NCBI GenBank assembly: GCA_020248405.1
Contig: JADCHQ010000027.1
Location: 1-64,000 of the forward strand
Source: Rhodocyclaceae bacterium
GTDB taxonomy: Bacteria > Pseudomonadota > Gammaproteobacteria > Burkholderiales > Ga0077523
Length of the DNA stretch: 64,000 nucleotides
Reading direction: 5' to 3'
The translations under genes and the position numbers were made by a program. Shown piece after piece: positions 1-7,668 of the stretch; within the stretch, counting starts at the first letter, position 1, and every line of letters begins with the position of its first letter. The notes under the pieces were generated by a model. It made no database searches. It saw nothing but the letters and a program-made list of their open reading frames with translations, and was not told where the DNA came from.

Positions 1-1
1 G

Positions 2-322
2 GCACCGCGCCGGGCACGCCGCGCCCGCGGCGAGCCGGCTTCCCCCGACCCCGGCGCGCGGGTGGTGGGCAACCTGCGCGGCGCGCCCGTGAGCGAGGCC
101 TTCCTGCGCTTCGCGCCCATCGACGACATTCCCGCCCTGCGGCGGCAGAGCAGACTCGCGCCGCCTCAAGCGCCGCGCCGCAAACCCGGGGCCGCAGCCG
201 CAAACCGGAATTCATATAGCGTGTCCTCGGCCATGGATTCCAGCGCCTCCCGCGCGCTGCCAGGCGCCACCACTACGCGGCCGCGAATCTCGATGGGCTC
301 GTCCGCCACGCTGCTGTCGTAG
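2..322 (+). other. Open frame running in from the window edge, possible 3' part of a gene
   Basis: The frame is open from base 2 and stops at 320-322. Residues encoded up to about base 165 look coding-like (VVGNLRGAPVSEAFLRFAP), but the last third overlaps a better-looking minus-strand frame. It may be the end of a gene that begins outside the window and has lost its original stop. I do not recognise the product. It could equally be a chance frame in GC-rich DNA. Confidence 0.2.
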
Positions 323-819
323 GCGTGCAGGAGGACGCACAGGTAAGGAAGCCCGCAGTCGCGCATTGCGGCCAGCAGACCTACCCAGTTAGCGATTTCC
401 GCCGCAGCCCGACTGTCGGGCCCGGTACGGCGGCTGTCGCGCAGCGCGCGCTCGAGTTTCGCGGCGCTCCAGCCGCGCACCGCGCGCTTGCGGGACTTGG
501 AGTCGGGCTCATTCGAGCTCCTGTCGAGGGATTGGGCCTTTGCCCCCAGCGCCGTCCCGCAGTCGCAATGACCCGCCGTGGTGAGGCAGAGGACTTCCCC
601 GGTGTGAAGCTGGTGCTGCACCCCTGGGTTGTGGATCGGTTCGAGCTTGCGGCCGTGGCGTTCGGCCGCCGTTTGGGCATCCGGCAAACGGACGCCCTTC
701 GGAATGACGGCGGTGATGAAGTAACACACGCAATGCGCTCCATTCGGATTACGGGCCGGGGGAGGCCAGGCGCTGACGGCGCGGCCGACAGCGTAATGCA
801 CCCGCAAAAGCGCATGCAA
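166..819 (-). CDS. Hypothetical protein, possibly with a foreign or broken N-terminus
   Basis: The frame encodes up to 217 residues, but only the last ~105 look like ordinary protein, with helix-like composition including ANWVGLLAAMRDCGLPYL and a smooth run of charged and hydrophobic residues. The first ~50 residues are encoded by the repeat module at 684-777, which also occurs at 2062-2156, so the apparent N-terminus may not belong to the gene. No convincing start codon with a ribosome-binding site lies in frame near the coding-looking part. An AGGAG followed by ATG near base 515 is in another frame, which would fit a frameshift. No family is recognised. This may be a remnant rather than a working gene. 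Confidence 0.35.
   Translation of the reverse strand: MHALLRVHYAVGRAVSAWPPPARNPNGAHCVCYFITAVIPKGVRLPDAQTAAERHGRKLEPIHNPGVQHQLHTGEVLCLTTAGHCDCGTALGAKAQSLDRSSNEPDSKSRKRAVRGWSAAKLERALRDSRRTGPDSRAAAEIANWVGLLAAMRDCGLPYLCVLLHAYDSSVADEPIEIRGRVVVAPGSAREALESMAEDTLYEFRFAAAAPGLRRGA
669..777. repeat. Repeat module B, copy 1, with hairpin
   Basis: Bases 684-777 match 2062-2156 closely in the same orientation, including the shared block CGGAATGACGGCGGTGATGA. Both copies are preceded by a hairpin with arms CCGTTTG and CAAACGG (here 669-675 and 685-691) but different loops. Copy 2 contains the stop codon of the ABC ATPase gene, so this copy looks like a displaced duplicate of that operon's 3' end. Confidence 0.75.
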
Positions 820-830
820 CGCCAGGCGGC

Positions 831-1085
831 GCGGGAGTTTTCGCTCGACTACGCAGCCTGACCGGAGCGCACGACGACGGTTCCGCGGCAGAACCGACGG
901 ACCTGCTCGGCCCGTGATCGCGCGAGGGCGTCAAATCGCGGCGGGTGAAGTCTGATCCGGGCCGAAGCCGCGCTTGAATTGCTGCTTCAATGGGGTTCCT
1001 TCGCCTCGCGGCGCACGGTTGCCTGTCGGGGGGCGGGGAATAAAGTGCGGGCCTGCTGCAAACGCCGTTTGAAATTCTTATTCGC
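831..1085. repeat. Repeat module A, copy 1 (~255 bp)
   Basis: This block aligns along its whole length with 1806-2063 in the same orientation, with scattered substitutions and few indels. Shared stretches include GAGGGCGTCAAATCGCGGCG and CCGCGCTTGAATTGCTGCTT. It has no convincing reading frame and fills most of the gene-free interval 820-1202. An inverted repeat (CGGTTC, 7 bases, GAACCG) near 889-907 is kept only partly in copy 2. It is not a recognised insertion sequence and no transposase is present. Probably a non-coding repeat of this genome. Confidence 0.8.
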
Positions 1086-1202
1086 CTTCATCTCGAAGGC
1101 GGGAGGCGGATATCCGATGAAGGTGGTTACCTACGCTGGCAGCCAGCATGCGAACCGGCTGAGGCCTGGCTCCCCCTTCAGTTTCGGGTCCACGCGCTGA
1201 CG

Positions 1203-1658
1203 ATGCGTTCCGGCTGGCGCGCCGCGGCTGCCGGTTGTGCGACCGTTGCCTTGCTGCTTCTCCCGTCCGGGCCCGAGGCCCGCGCCGAGGGTCACGTCAT
1301 GACGATCCTGTCTTCCCCCTCAGAGCCGATCGGCTGGCAGGGGGCTGCCGGACGGACGCCCGACCGCTTTCTCGTGCCTCGCGTGACGAGTGTGCATGCC
1401 GAGGGGCCGGGCCCTTTCGGCATCCGTCGATCTCCCTCGATCGCGGGCTACCTGCCGGATGCACATGTGCTGGAAGGGCGCGCAGGCGAACAGGGCGTCC
1501 GGGTCCGCCTGCCCGGGCCGGAGCTGAAGGGTACCGCTCGCGGCGATCTGGTCGCGCTCGGCCTCGTCGGCGACCACGCGATCTGCCTCCTGCGCCCGCC
1601 CGCCGGCATGGCCGAGGATGCGGTCGCTGCCTGGGCCAAGACCCGGCCCTGCCCCTGA
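1203..1658 (+). CDS. Hypothetical secreted protein
   Basis: The 151-residue product begins with a typical Sec signal peptide: an arginine near the N-terminus, a hydrophobic stretch at about 8-22 and a likely cleavage after ARA around residue 28. The mature ~120 residues are rich in Gly, Pro, Arg and Val, carry two cysteines near the C-terminus and have no membrane segment. I do not recognise a family. The gene sits alone between the two copies of repeat A. No strong ribosome-binding site precedes the ATG. A periplasmic location is inferred from the signal peptide only, and a chance frame cannot be excluded. Confidence 0.5.
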   Translation: MRSGWRAAAAGCATVALLLLPSGPEARAEGHVMTILSSPSEPIGWQGAAGRTPDRFLVPRVTSVHAEGPGPFGIRRSPSIAGYLPDAHVLEGRAGEQGVRVRLPGPELKGTARGDLVALGLVGDHAICLLRPPAGMAEDAVAAWAKTRPCP

Positions 1659-1805
1659 GACGCCGCCGCGGCAGTCCCCGCGCGGTGCCCCCAGGGAGCG
1701 ATCATCTGCACGGAGGCAGTGGCTCGCCGGGCATGGGGTGAACCTCGCTCCTCCTCGCCGCCCGCCGTCATCTGCGTGCGGCGGTCATCCCGCAAGCGAC
1801 GCGGT

Positions 1806-2063
1806 GCGGGAGTTTTCACTGGACGAAGCAGCCTGATCCGGGAGCAGCACGACAACCGTTCCGCAGCACAACCGAAGGTCGTGCACGGCCCGTGGTCGTG
1901 CGAGGGCGTCAAATCGCGGCGGGTGAAAGCTGATCCGGGCCAAAGCCGCGCTTGAATTGCTGCTTCAAGGAGGGATTCTTCGCCTTGCGGCGCACGGTTG
2001 CCTGGGGGGCACGGGAAACACAGTGCCTGCCTGCAGAAAAGGCCGTTTGAAACTCCCATTCGC
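1806..2063. repeat. Repeat module A, copy 2
   Basis: Second copy of the ~255-bp block at 831-1085, same orientation. Here it runs directly into module B (2062-2156), whereas in copy 1 module B lies before module A. The gene-free interval 1659-2126 is mostly this repeat. The first ~145 bases of that interval (1659-1805) hold nothing I recognise. Confidence 0.8.
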
Positions 2064-2069
2064 AAACGG
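2037..2069 (-). terminator. Rho-independent terminator of the ABC importer operon
   Basis: Read on the minus strand, arms CCGTTTG (2063-2069) and CAAACGG (2043-2049) form a 7-bp stem, followed by CC and a TTTT run (2037-2040). It lies about 60 bases after the stop of the last gene of the minus-strand operon, where a terminator is expected. Confidence 0.6.
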
Positions 2070-2156
2070 ACGCCCGTCGGAATGACGGCGGTGATGAAGC
2101 AACACACGCAGGTCGCTGCGTTCAGATTACGGGGCCGGGGCGTCCGGGCGCTGACG
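2062..2156. repeat. Repeat module B, copy 2, overlapping a stop codon
   Basis: This copy matches 684-777. It covers the last codons and the TAA stop of the ABC ATPase gene on the minus strand (2127), so that protein's last ~10 residues are encoded inside the repeat. Confidence 0.75.
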
Positions 2157-2813
2157 CATGCCGTCGGCCCCCAGAATCATCACCCGGTCTGCCGTTGCCG
2201 CCGCCTCGGGCGAGTGGGTCACGAGTATGCCGGCGGCGCCCGCTTCGCGTACGCTGTGGCGTAGCAACTCCAGCACCGCCCGCGCCGTCTCCAGATCGAG
2301 GTTTCCCGTGGGCTCGTCGGCCAGCAGCAGCTTTGGGCGGTGCACCAGGGCCCGCGCGATGGCCACGCGCTGCAGCTCCCCGCCGGAAAGCTCCCGCGGC
2401 AGGCTGGCACCGCGATCGCCCAGCCCCACCTGCTCCAGCATCTCCTCCACCCGAGCGCGCAGCTGGCGCTCGGCCACGCCCAGCAACGACAGCGGCAGCG
2501 CCACGTTGTCGTGCACGCTCAGGTAGGGCAGCACGTGGAAGGCCTGGAACACGAAGCCCAGCTTCTGCCGCCGCAACACCGTGAGCGCGTCGTCGTCCAG
2601 TCCGGCCAGGTCCTGGCCGTCGATGGCGATGGAACCCGAGTCGGGCACGTCCAGCCCGGCGATGAGGTTGAGCAGCGTGGACTTGCCCACGCCCGACTCG
2701 CCCATGATGGCCACGTAGTCGCCCGCGGCCAGCTCAAGCCACACGCCGGCGAGCACCTCGCGCCGGCCGGAGGCGCCCTCGAAGCGCCTGTGCAGGTCCC
2801 GCACCGAGAGCAT
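2127..2813 (-). CDS. ABC transporter ATP-binding protein, LolD/MacB type
   Basis: A 228-residue nucleotide-binding subunit of the family that powers LolCDE, MacB and FtsE/X-type systems, which extrude or release substrates rather than import them. Visible motifs are Walker A GESGVGKS at about 38-45, a Q-loop (FVFQAF), signature LSGGE near 140 and Walker B LLLADEPTGNLD near 160-172. The family-typical ADEPTGNLD form is the reason for the LolD/MacB assignment. The ATG at 2813 lies one base from the TGA of the upstream hydrolase gene, so translation is probably coupled. No FtsX-like permease lies next to it, so its membrane partner is unknown. Its last residues fall inside repeat module B. Confidence 0.85.
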   Translation of the reverse strand: MLSVRDLHRRFEGASGRREVLAGVWLELAAGDYVAIMGESGVGKSTLLNLIAGLDVPDSGSIAIDGQDLAGLDDDALTVLRRQKLGFVFQAFHVLPYLSVHDNVALPLSLLGVAERQLRARVEEMLEQVGLGDRGASLPRELSGGELQRVAIARALVHRPKLLLADEPTGNLDLETARAVLELLRHSVREAGAAGILVTHSPEAAATADRVMILGADGMRQRPDAPAP

Positions 2814-2814
2814 G

Positions 2815-3576
2815 TCAGCCACCGTGCGGACAGCCCGGCGCGCGCCGCCCGGCCACGTACTCGTCGATGAGCTGGCGGTAGCGTTCGCCCCCGAAGCTGA
2901 GGAAGTGCCCGCCATGAACCACGCTCACGGGCAGCTCGCGCAACCGCAGCATGCTCTCCACGTACGCGCGGCGGTCGGAGTGGTAGGCGTCGTCCACCAG
3001 CGGCCCGTCGTACACGGCGTCGCCCGAGAACAGCACGCCGGAGGCGCGCTCCCACAGGGCGATGGAGCCGGGCGAGTGGCCGGGTACGTGCAGCACCTCG
3101 AACACGCGATTCCCCAGGTCGATCACGTCGCCCGCCTCCACCAGCCTCGTGGCGGGCGCGGGCGTCACCCGGTAGCGGGCCTGCTCGTAGCCCCCGGGCG
3201 GGAGGCGCTCGAACATCTCCACCACCGCGAAGCGGTCCGCCAGGTTCCAGTCGCCGCGCGGCTCGGCCAGGATGTGGGCCTCGGCGGGGTGGCATAGGCG
3301 CTGGGGGAACTGGTGGTGGTTGCCCACGTGGTCGAAGTGCGCGTGGCTCGCCACGGCCAGCACCGCGCGCTCGCGCAGCCAGGGCAGGTGGTCCGTGAGA
3401 CCCACCACGCCCATGCCGCTGTCCACCAGCAGGTCGCGGTCGCGGCCGCGCACGTGCCACACGTTGCAGCGGTAGAAGGCATCGATGAAGGGCTCGTCCA
3501 CGTGGGTCACGCCGTGCTCCAGGCGGCGCACGCGCCACCACTGGGCGGGGGTGGCCTCGACACGTGTGGCGGCCAC
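2815..3576 (-). CDS. Metallo-beta-lactamase-fold hydrolase
   Basis: A 253-residue cytoplasmic protein with the MBL-fold zinc ligands: H78-x-H80-x-D82-H83 (SHAHFDHVG), H167 (VPGHSPGS), D186 (FSGDAVYDG) and H224 (HGGHFLSF). This is the glyoxalase II-like or lactonase-like set of two-metal ligands, so hydrolysis of an ester, thioester or lactone is likely, but the substrate cannot be read from the sequence. Translation seems to begin at GTG 3576, two bases after the stop of the PotA-like ATPase gene, so it belongs to the importer operon. A hydrolase acting on the imported compound or on a metabolite of it is an inference from context. Confidence 0.85.
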   Translation of the reverse strand: MAATRVEATPAQWWRVRRLEHGVTHVDEPFIDAFYRCNVWHVRGRDRDLLVDSGMGVVGLTDHLPWLRERAVLAVASHAHFDHVGNHHQFPQRLCHPAEAHILAEPRGDWNLADRFAVVEMFERLPPGGYEQARYRVTPAPATRLVEAGDVIDLGNRVFEVLHVPGHSPGSIALWERASGVLFSGDAVYDGPLVDDAYHSDRRAYVESMLRLRELPVSVVHGGHFLSFGGERYRQLIDEYVAGRRAPGCPHGG

Positions 3577-3578
3577 GG

Positions 3579-4643
3579 TCAGTCCTCCAGCAGCACCAGG
3601 CCACCGGCGCGCACGGTGGCGGGCACGCGCGCCACGCCCGCGGGCAGCGACTGCGGATCCACCTTGGCCAGCAGGCGCCCGCCGCCGGCCACCGTGCCGG
3701 TGACGCGCACGAAGCCGCCCTGGAACACCACCTCCTCCACGGCCAGCTCGCCCAGCGCCAGCTCGCCGGGGCGGCCCGCACCCACGCGCACGGCCTCCGG
3801 GCGCAGCGCCAGCGTGACGCTGCTGCCGGGGGCGCGCTCGCCCTCCACCTCCAGGCGGCCGCAGGGCGTGTCCACGGCGATGCGGCCAGCGCCCGCCGCA
3901 GCCACGGTGCCCTCCAGCAGCGAGCTCTCGCCCAGGAAGCGGGCGGCAAAGCGGGTGCGCGGCCGCTCGTACAGGCGGGCAGGCGGGCCCATGTCCTCAA
4001 TGCGTCCGGCGTTCATGATGACGATCAGGTCGGCGATGGCCATGGCCTCTTCCTGGTCGTGGGTGACGTGCACGAAGGTGCGCCCCTCGGTGCGCTGGAT
4101 GCGGCGCAGCTCGTCCTGCATCTGGCGGCGCAGGCTCAGGTCGAGGGCGCCCAGCGGTTCGTCCAACAGCAGGATGGCCGGCTCGGTCACCAGGGCGCGG
4201 GCAAGCGCGATGCGCTGGCGCTGCCCGCCGGAGGCTTGGGCGATGCCGCGCGGGCCGTAGCCCGCCAGCCCCACGAGCGCCAGGGCAGCGGCCACGTGCC
4301 GCGCGATCTCGCCCCGGCCCATGCCGCGCACCGACAGGCCGAAGCCGACGTTGCCGGCCACGGTGAGGTGGGGAAAGAGTGCGTAGTCCTGGAACACCGT
4401 GGCGGTGGGCCGCTTCGCCGGGGGCGCCGTGGTTATGTCCGCGCCGCCCACCCGGATGCAGCCCGCGGTGGGCAGGGTGAAACCGCCCAGCATGTTGAGC
4501 ACCGTGGTCTTGCCCGAGCCCGATGGACCCAGCAGCACCACGTAGCTGCCCCGCGGCACGGTGAGAGACACCGCGTCCACCGCCACCGCGCCCTCGTAGC
4601 GCTTGGTGAGGCCCTCCAGAGCCAGCTCCGCCGCCGCGCTCAC
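3579..4643 (-). CDS. ABC importer ATPase, spermidine/putrescine (PotA) family
   Basis: The 354-residue ATPase of a polyamine-type importer. Motifs are Walker A GPSGSGKTT at about 39-47, signature ASGGQ near 137 in place of the usual LSGGQ, Walker B LLLDEPLGALD near 158-168 and the H-loop histidine (VTHDQEEA) near 195. A C-terminal TOBE-type regulatory region (about 245-354) is typical of PotA, FbpC and MalK relatives. The GTG start at 4641-4643 overlaps the TGA of the upstream permease as GTGA, which fixes the start and implies coupled translation. Substrate is inferred from family and operon. Iron or other small organic cations are alternatives. Confidence 0.85.
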   Translation of the reverse strand: MSAAAELALEGLTKRYEGAVAVDAVSLTVPRGSYVVLLGPSGSGKTTVLNMLGGFTLPTAGCIRVGGADITTAPPAKRPTATVFQDYALFPHLTVAGNVGFGLSVRGMGRGEIARHVAAALALVGLAGYGPRGIAQASGGQRQRIALARALVTEPAILLLDEPLGALDLSLRRQMQDELRRIQRTEGRTFVHVTHDQEEAMAIADLIVIMNAGRIEDMGPPARLYERPRTRFAARFLGESSLLEGTVAAAGAGRIAVDTPCGRLEVEGERAPGSSVTLALRPEAVRVGAGRPGELALGELAVEEVVFQGGFVRVTGTVAGGGRLLAKVDPQSLPAGVARVPATVRAGGLVLLED

Positions 4644-5428
4644 CTTGCCCTTCGCCCCACGAGGAACAGCTCGAACGCCATGCCCGCCGCCAGCGACACC
4701 AGGAACACCAGCGTGCCCGCGGCGTTGGTGGCGGGATTCAGGCCGGTGCGCAGCATGCCCCAGATCACCACCGGCAGCGTGGGGTCGAAGCCCGACAGCA
4801 GGAAGGCCACGATGAACTCGTCCCAGGAAAAGGTGAGCGACAGCAGGAAGGCGCTCAGTATCGCAGGACGCAGCAGCGGCACGGTGACGCGCGTGAACAC
4901 CTGCGCTTCGCTGGCGCCCAGGTCGCGCGCGGCCTGCTCGAGCCTTGCCTGCCCGGGGTCGCACTGCCCATACACCACCGCGAAGGCCAGCGGCAGGTTG
5001 AGCACCACGTGGCCGATGCCCACCGCCCAGAGGGACTTGCCGATCCCTGCGGTCGAAAAGGCCACCAGCAGGCCCACGCCGATCACCAGGTAGGACACCG
5101 CCAGGGGCAGGTAGAGCAGCGCCTCCAGGGCGCGCGCACCCGGCACGCGGTGGCGCGCCAGGCCCCAGGCCGCCAGCGTGGCCAGCAGGGTGGCCAGCGC
5201 CGAGGAGAGCACGCCCACCAGCAGCGAGTTCCACGCCGCGCCGGTGACGCGGTCGTTGTCGAGCACGGCGCGATACCAATGCAGCGACGGCCCCTCGAAG
5301 GGCGGCACCGGCACCGAGCCCGCGTGCAGCGAGAACAGCACCAGCACGGCCACGGGCAGGTAGATGAAGGCGAACAGCGGCCCCATCACCAGGGCCGCGG
5401 TGCCGTGGCGGGCCAGGGCCGCCATCAT
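4640..5428 (-). CDS. ABC importer permease, PotC family
   Basis: A 262-residue inner-membrane permease with about six hydrophobic segments. The first lies near residues 14-35. The cytoplasmic EAA loop that docks the ATPase is visible as AARDLGASEAQVFTRVTVP around 165-185. Length and the LGAS EAA form are typical of the PotC half of spermidine/putrescine-type importers. It follows the PotB-like gene after a 13-base gap and overlaps the ATPase start by four bases. The two permeases together should form the transmembrane channel. Confidence 0.85.
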   Translation of the reverse strand: MMAALARHGTAALVMGPLFAFIYLPVAVLVLFSLHAGSVPVPPFEGPSLHWYRAVLDNDRVTGAAWNSLLVGVLSSALATLLATLAAWGLARHRVPGARALEALLYLPLAVSYLVIGVGLLVAFSTAGIGKSLWAVGIGHVVLNLPLAFAVVYGQCDPGQARLEQAARDLGASEAQVFTRVTVPLLRPAILSAFLLSLTFSWDEFIVAFLLSGFDPTLPVVIWGMLRTGLNPATNAAGTLVFLVSLAAGMAFELFLVGRRAR

Positions 5429-5441
5429 GGCGCCGCCCGCT

Positions 5442-6344
5442 TCATGCGCGCCTCGTGGTGAGCCAGCGCGCCAGCGCCAGGTAGGCCGCCGTCACCAGCA
5501 GCAGCACCACCACCGAAAGCGCGGCGGCCATGGGGATGTCGGCGCGACGGCTGATCTGCAGCAGGATCACCTGGGGCAGCAGCAGCTGCGTGTTGCCGCC
5601 CAGGATCTGCGGCGTCACGTAGTCGCCGATGCAGATCACGAAGGTGAGGAAGGCCCCCGCCGCGACGCCCGGCGCCGACAGCGGCAGCGTTACGCGCAGG
5701 AAGGTCTGCGCACCGCTTGCCCCCAGGTCGGCGGCCGCAAGCCGCAGCCTCGGGTCGATGCGAACCAGGCTCGCGTAGATGGTGAGGGTGCACAGCATGA
5801 CAAAGAAGTGCACGAAGCCCGTGACCGTGGCGCCCTGGTTGAAGGACAGGGCAAGCGGCTCCCGGGCCAGCCCGAGCGCCATGAGCGCACGGTTCACCAC
5901 GCCCTCGGGCGCGAGCACCAGCAGCCACGCGTAGGAGCGCACCACGTACGACGTCCAGAAGGGCAGCACCGCCAGCATGAGCCACAGGCGCTGGCGCGCC
6001 GGGGCCACGCGGTTGGCAATTGCCCAGGCCAGCGGGTAGGCCAGCAGCACCGAGAGCACCGTCACCAGCAGCGTGACCTCGATGGAATTCCACATGGCCA
6101 GCCGGAAGCTGTCGTTGTCTAGGAAACGCCGGTAGTTGTCGAGCGAGGGATCGGTGACCAGTTCCGCGCCCTCGCGGCGGAACAGGCTCCACAGCACGAT
6201 GGCCCCGGAGGGCAGCAGGAAGAACGCGGCCGTCCACAGCAGCGCCGGCGCCGCAAGCGCGAGACCGCGCCGTGCGTCGCGTCGCGCGCCCAGCGCTTCC
6301 ACGAACACCCGCGCCGCGCCGCCCGCGACGAGGCCCGCCCTCAC
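5442..6344 (-). CDS. ABC importer permease, PotB family
   Basis: A 300-residue permease with a basic N-terminus, about six membrane segments and an EAA loop (AAADLGASGAQTFLRVTLP) in the C-terminal half. The region FWTSYVVRSYAWLLVL and the motif GDYVTPQILGG are typical of PotB-like proteins. It lies 28 bases after the binding-protein gene and 13 bases before the PotC-like gene. The N-terminal ~20 residues are Ala/Arg-rich and a later start is possible. Confidence 0.85.
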   Translation of the reverse strand: MRAGLVAGGAARVFVEALGARRDARRGLALAAPALLWTAAFFLLPSGAIVLWSLFRREGAELVTDPSLDNYRRFLDNDSFRLAMWNSIEVTLLVTVLSVLLAYPLAWAIANRVAPARQRLWLMLAVLPFWTSYVVRSYAWLLVLAPEGVVNRALMALGLAREPLALSFNQGATVTGFVHFFVMLCTLTIYASLVRIDPRLRLAAADLGASGAQTFLRVTLPLSAPGVAAGAFLTFVICIGDYVTPQILGGNTQLLLPQVILLQISRRADIPMAAALSVVVLLLVTAAYLALARWLTTRRA

Positions 6345-6372
6345 GCGGCGCGCACCGCGCGCCGCGCGGGCC

Positions 6373-7419
6373 TCATTTCTGCAGCACGTCGGCCCACAGG
6401 TCCTGCATCGCCTTGTCCAGCGACTCGGAAGGCGAGGGATAGGGATGGGACCGGGCGAGGAACTTCGGCTGCTCGTCCCAGCGCAGGGTCTTCTTCTGCC
6501 GGTCCGTGAGCGCGGCCTTCGAATTGGCCGGCACGCCCCAGTAGCACGAGGAAGTGGCGAGCCTCGCCTGCCCCTCGGGCGAGAGCACGTACTGGATGAA
6601 GGCGGTGGCCTCCTTCTTCTTCTTCGAGGCGGCGAACACGCCGATGGCCTGCTGCCAGCGGATGCCGCCCACGTCGGGCAGCACCCAGTCGAGGTTGGGC
6701 TTCTCGGCCTGCAGGCCAGCCACCAGGAACTCTCCGCCGCCGGCCACCATGGCCACCTGGCCGGTGGCGAGCGCCGTCTGCGAGGTGGTGACGTCGCCCA
6801 CCAGGGCTGCGTTGGCGCGGATGGCCTTGAGCTTCTCCTTGATGGCGGGCAGGTCGGCGGCCGTGAGCGACTGGGGCTTCTTGCCCAGGGCGATGGCGAT
6901 CTCCCCGATCACCGGCAGGTAGTAATCGTAGATGGCCACCTTGCCCTTGCTGGCCGGATTCCACAGCGTGGAAATGTCGCGCGCCTTGTCCGCGGGCAGC
7001 TTCGATCGGTCGAAGGCGATGGCGTTGTAGCCGAATTTCTCGGGCACCGCGTAGAGCTTGCCCCCCACCGAATGGTACTCGGGCAGGCGCACGGCCTCGG
7101 GGATGTCGGCCATGGGGAAATCCTTCGCATCCAGTTCCGCCAGCAGCTTGCGCTCCACCACCCGGCGCACGTCGGTGGAATCCACCACGAACACGTCCCA
7201 GTCGCCGGGCCTGGACTGCTCCAGCAGCGCCAGCGCGGTGCCGGTGCCCTCGTAGTCCTTCACGTTAACCTTGATCTTCGTCTTGTCGGTGAAACCCTTC
7301 AGGAAGGCGGCGTCGGTGTGGTCGCACCACACCAGTGCGTTGATGGTCTGGGCGCCCACGGGGAGTGCGGGCAAGAGCAGCACGGCACACAGGGCAACGG
7401 ACAGGATGGCGCGGGGCAT
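6373..7419 (-). CDS. Periplasmic substrate-binding protein, PotD/PotF-like
   Basis: The 348-residue solute-binding protein of the importer. It has a signal peptide (MPRAILSVALCAVLLLPALP, cleavage near VGAQ) and the two-lobe polyamine-binding-protein layout: an N-terminal INALVWCDHTD strand, VDSTDVRRV, a conserved FGYNAIAFDRSKLP segment and a C-terminal VLSPEGQARL helix. The ATG at 7419 is preferred over one 15 bases upstream because GGAG lies nine bases before it and the signal peptide then starts properly. First gene of the operon. Ligand is inferred from homology only. Spermidine, putrescine or a related cation is the best guess. Confidence 0.85.
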   Translation of the reverse strand: MPRAILSVALCAVLLLPALPVGAQTINALVWCDHTDAAFLKGFTDKTKIKVNVKDYEGTGTALALLEQSRPGDWDVFVVDSTDVRRVVERKLLAELDAKDFPMADIPEAVRLPEYHSVGGKLYAVPEKFGYNAIAFDRSKLPADKARDISTLWNPASKGKVAIYDYYLPVIGEIAIALGKKPQSLTAADLPAIKEKLKAIRANAALVGDVTTSQTALATGQVAMVAGGGEFLVAGLQAEKPNLDWVLPDVGGIRWQQAIGVFAASKKKKEATAFIQYVLSPEGQARLATSSCYWGVPANSKAALTDRQKKTLRWDEQPKFLARSHPYPSPSESLDKAMQDLWADVLQK

Positions 7420-7508
7420 GGGGCATGTCTCCATGGTTGTGCAGCGATGGAACCCTTTGGTGAGGCGCCAATGAGCACGAATCGCACCGGATGTTACCCG
7501 CCCGAGCC

Positions 7509-7525
7509 CTGACCGGATTGGTCAG
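7509..7525. promoter_or_regulatory. 17-bp palindrome, candidate operator
   Basis: CTGACC, five bases, GGTCAG: a perfect 6-bp inverted repeat in the divergent region between the importer operon (start 7419) and the BLUF gene (start 7669). The direct repeat CCGGATT occurs at 7513-7519 and 7527-7533. A TAACAT-like -10 for the operon lies close downstream on the minus strand, so a repressor bound here could control import. The regulator is unknown. Confidence 0.45.
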
Positions 7526-7668
7526 TCCGGATTCCGTTGGCGGGGATGCGGGGATGCGGGCTATCGCGCCAGGCACCTGCCCTGGGGGGCCGGGGACGAA
7601 CGCGCCCCTTCCCCGTTGTGCTGCGATGCAGTAAGTTTCGTGTGGTCTTTATCGCAGGGTTCGAAACG

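Noticed and set aside
831..2063. Insertion sequence or miniature inverted-repeat element
   Set aside because: Module A has no terminal inverted repeats or flanking target duplications that I can see and no transposase frame.
7435..7668. Clear promoter for the BLUF gene
   Set aside because: TTTATC-like -10 sequences exist near 7648 but no -35 at suitable spacing, so no promoter is called.
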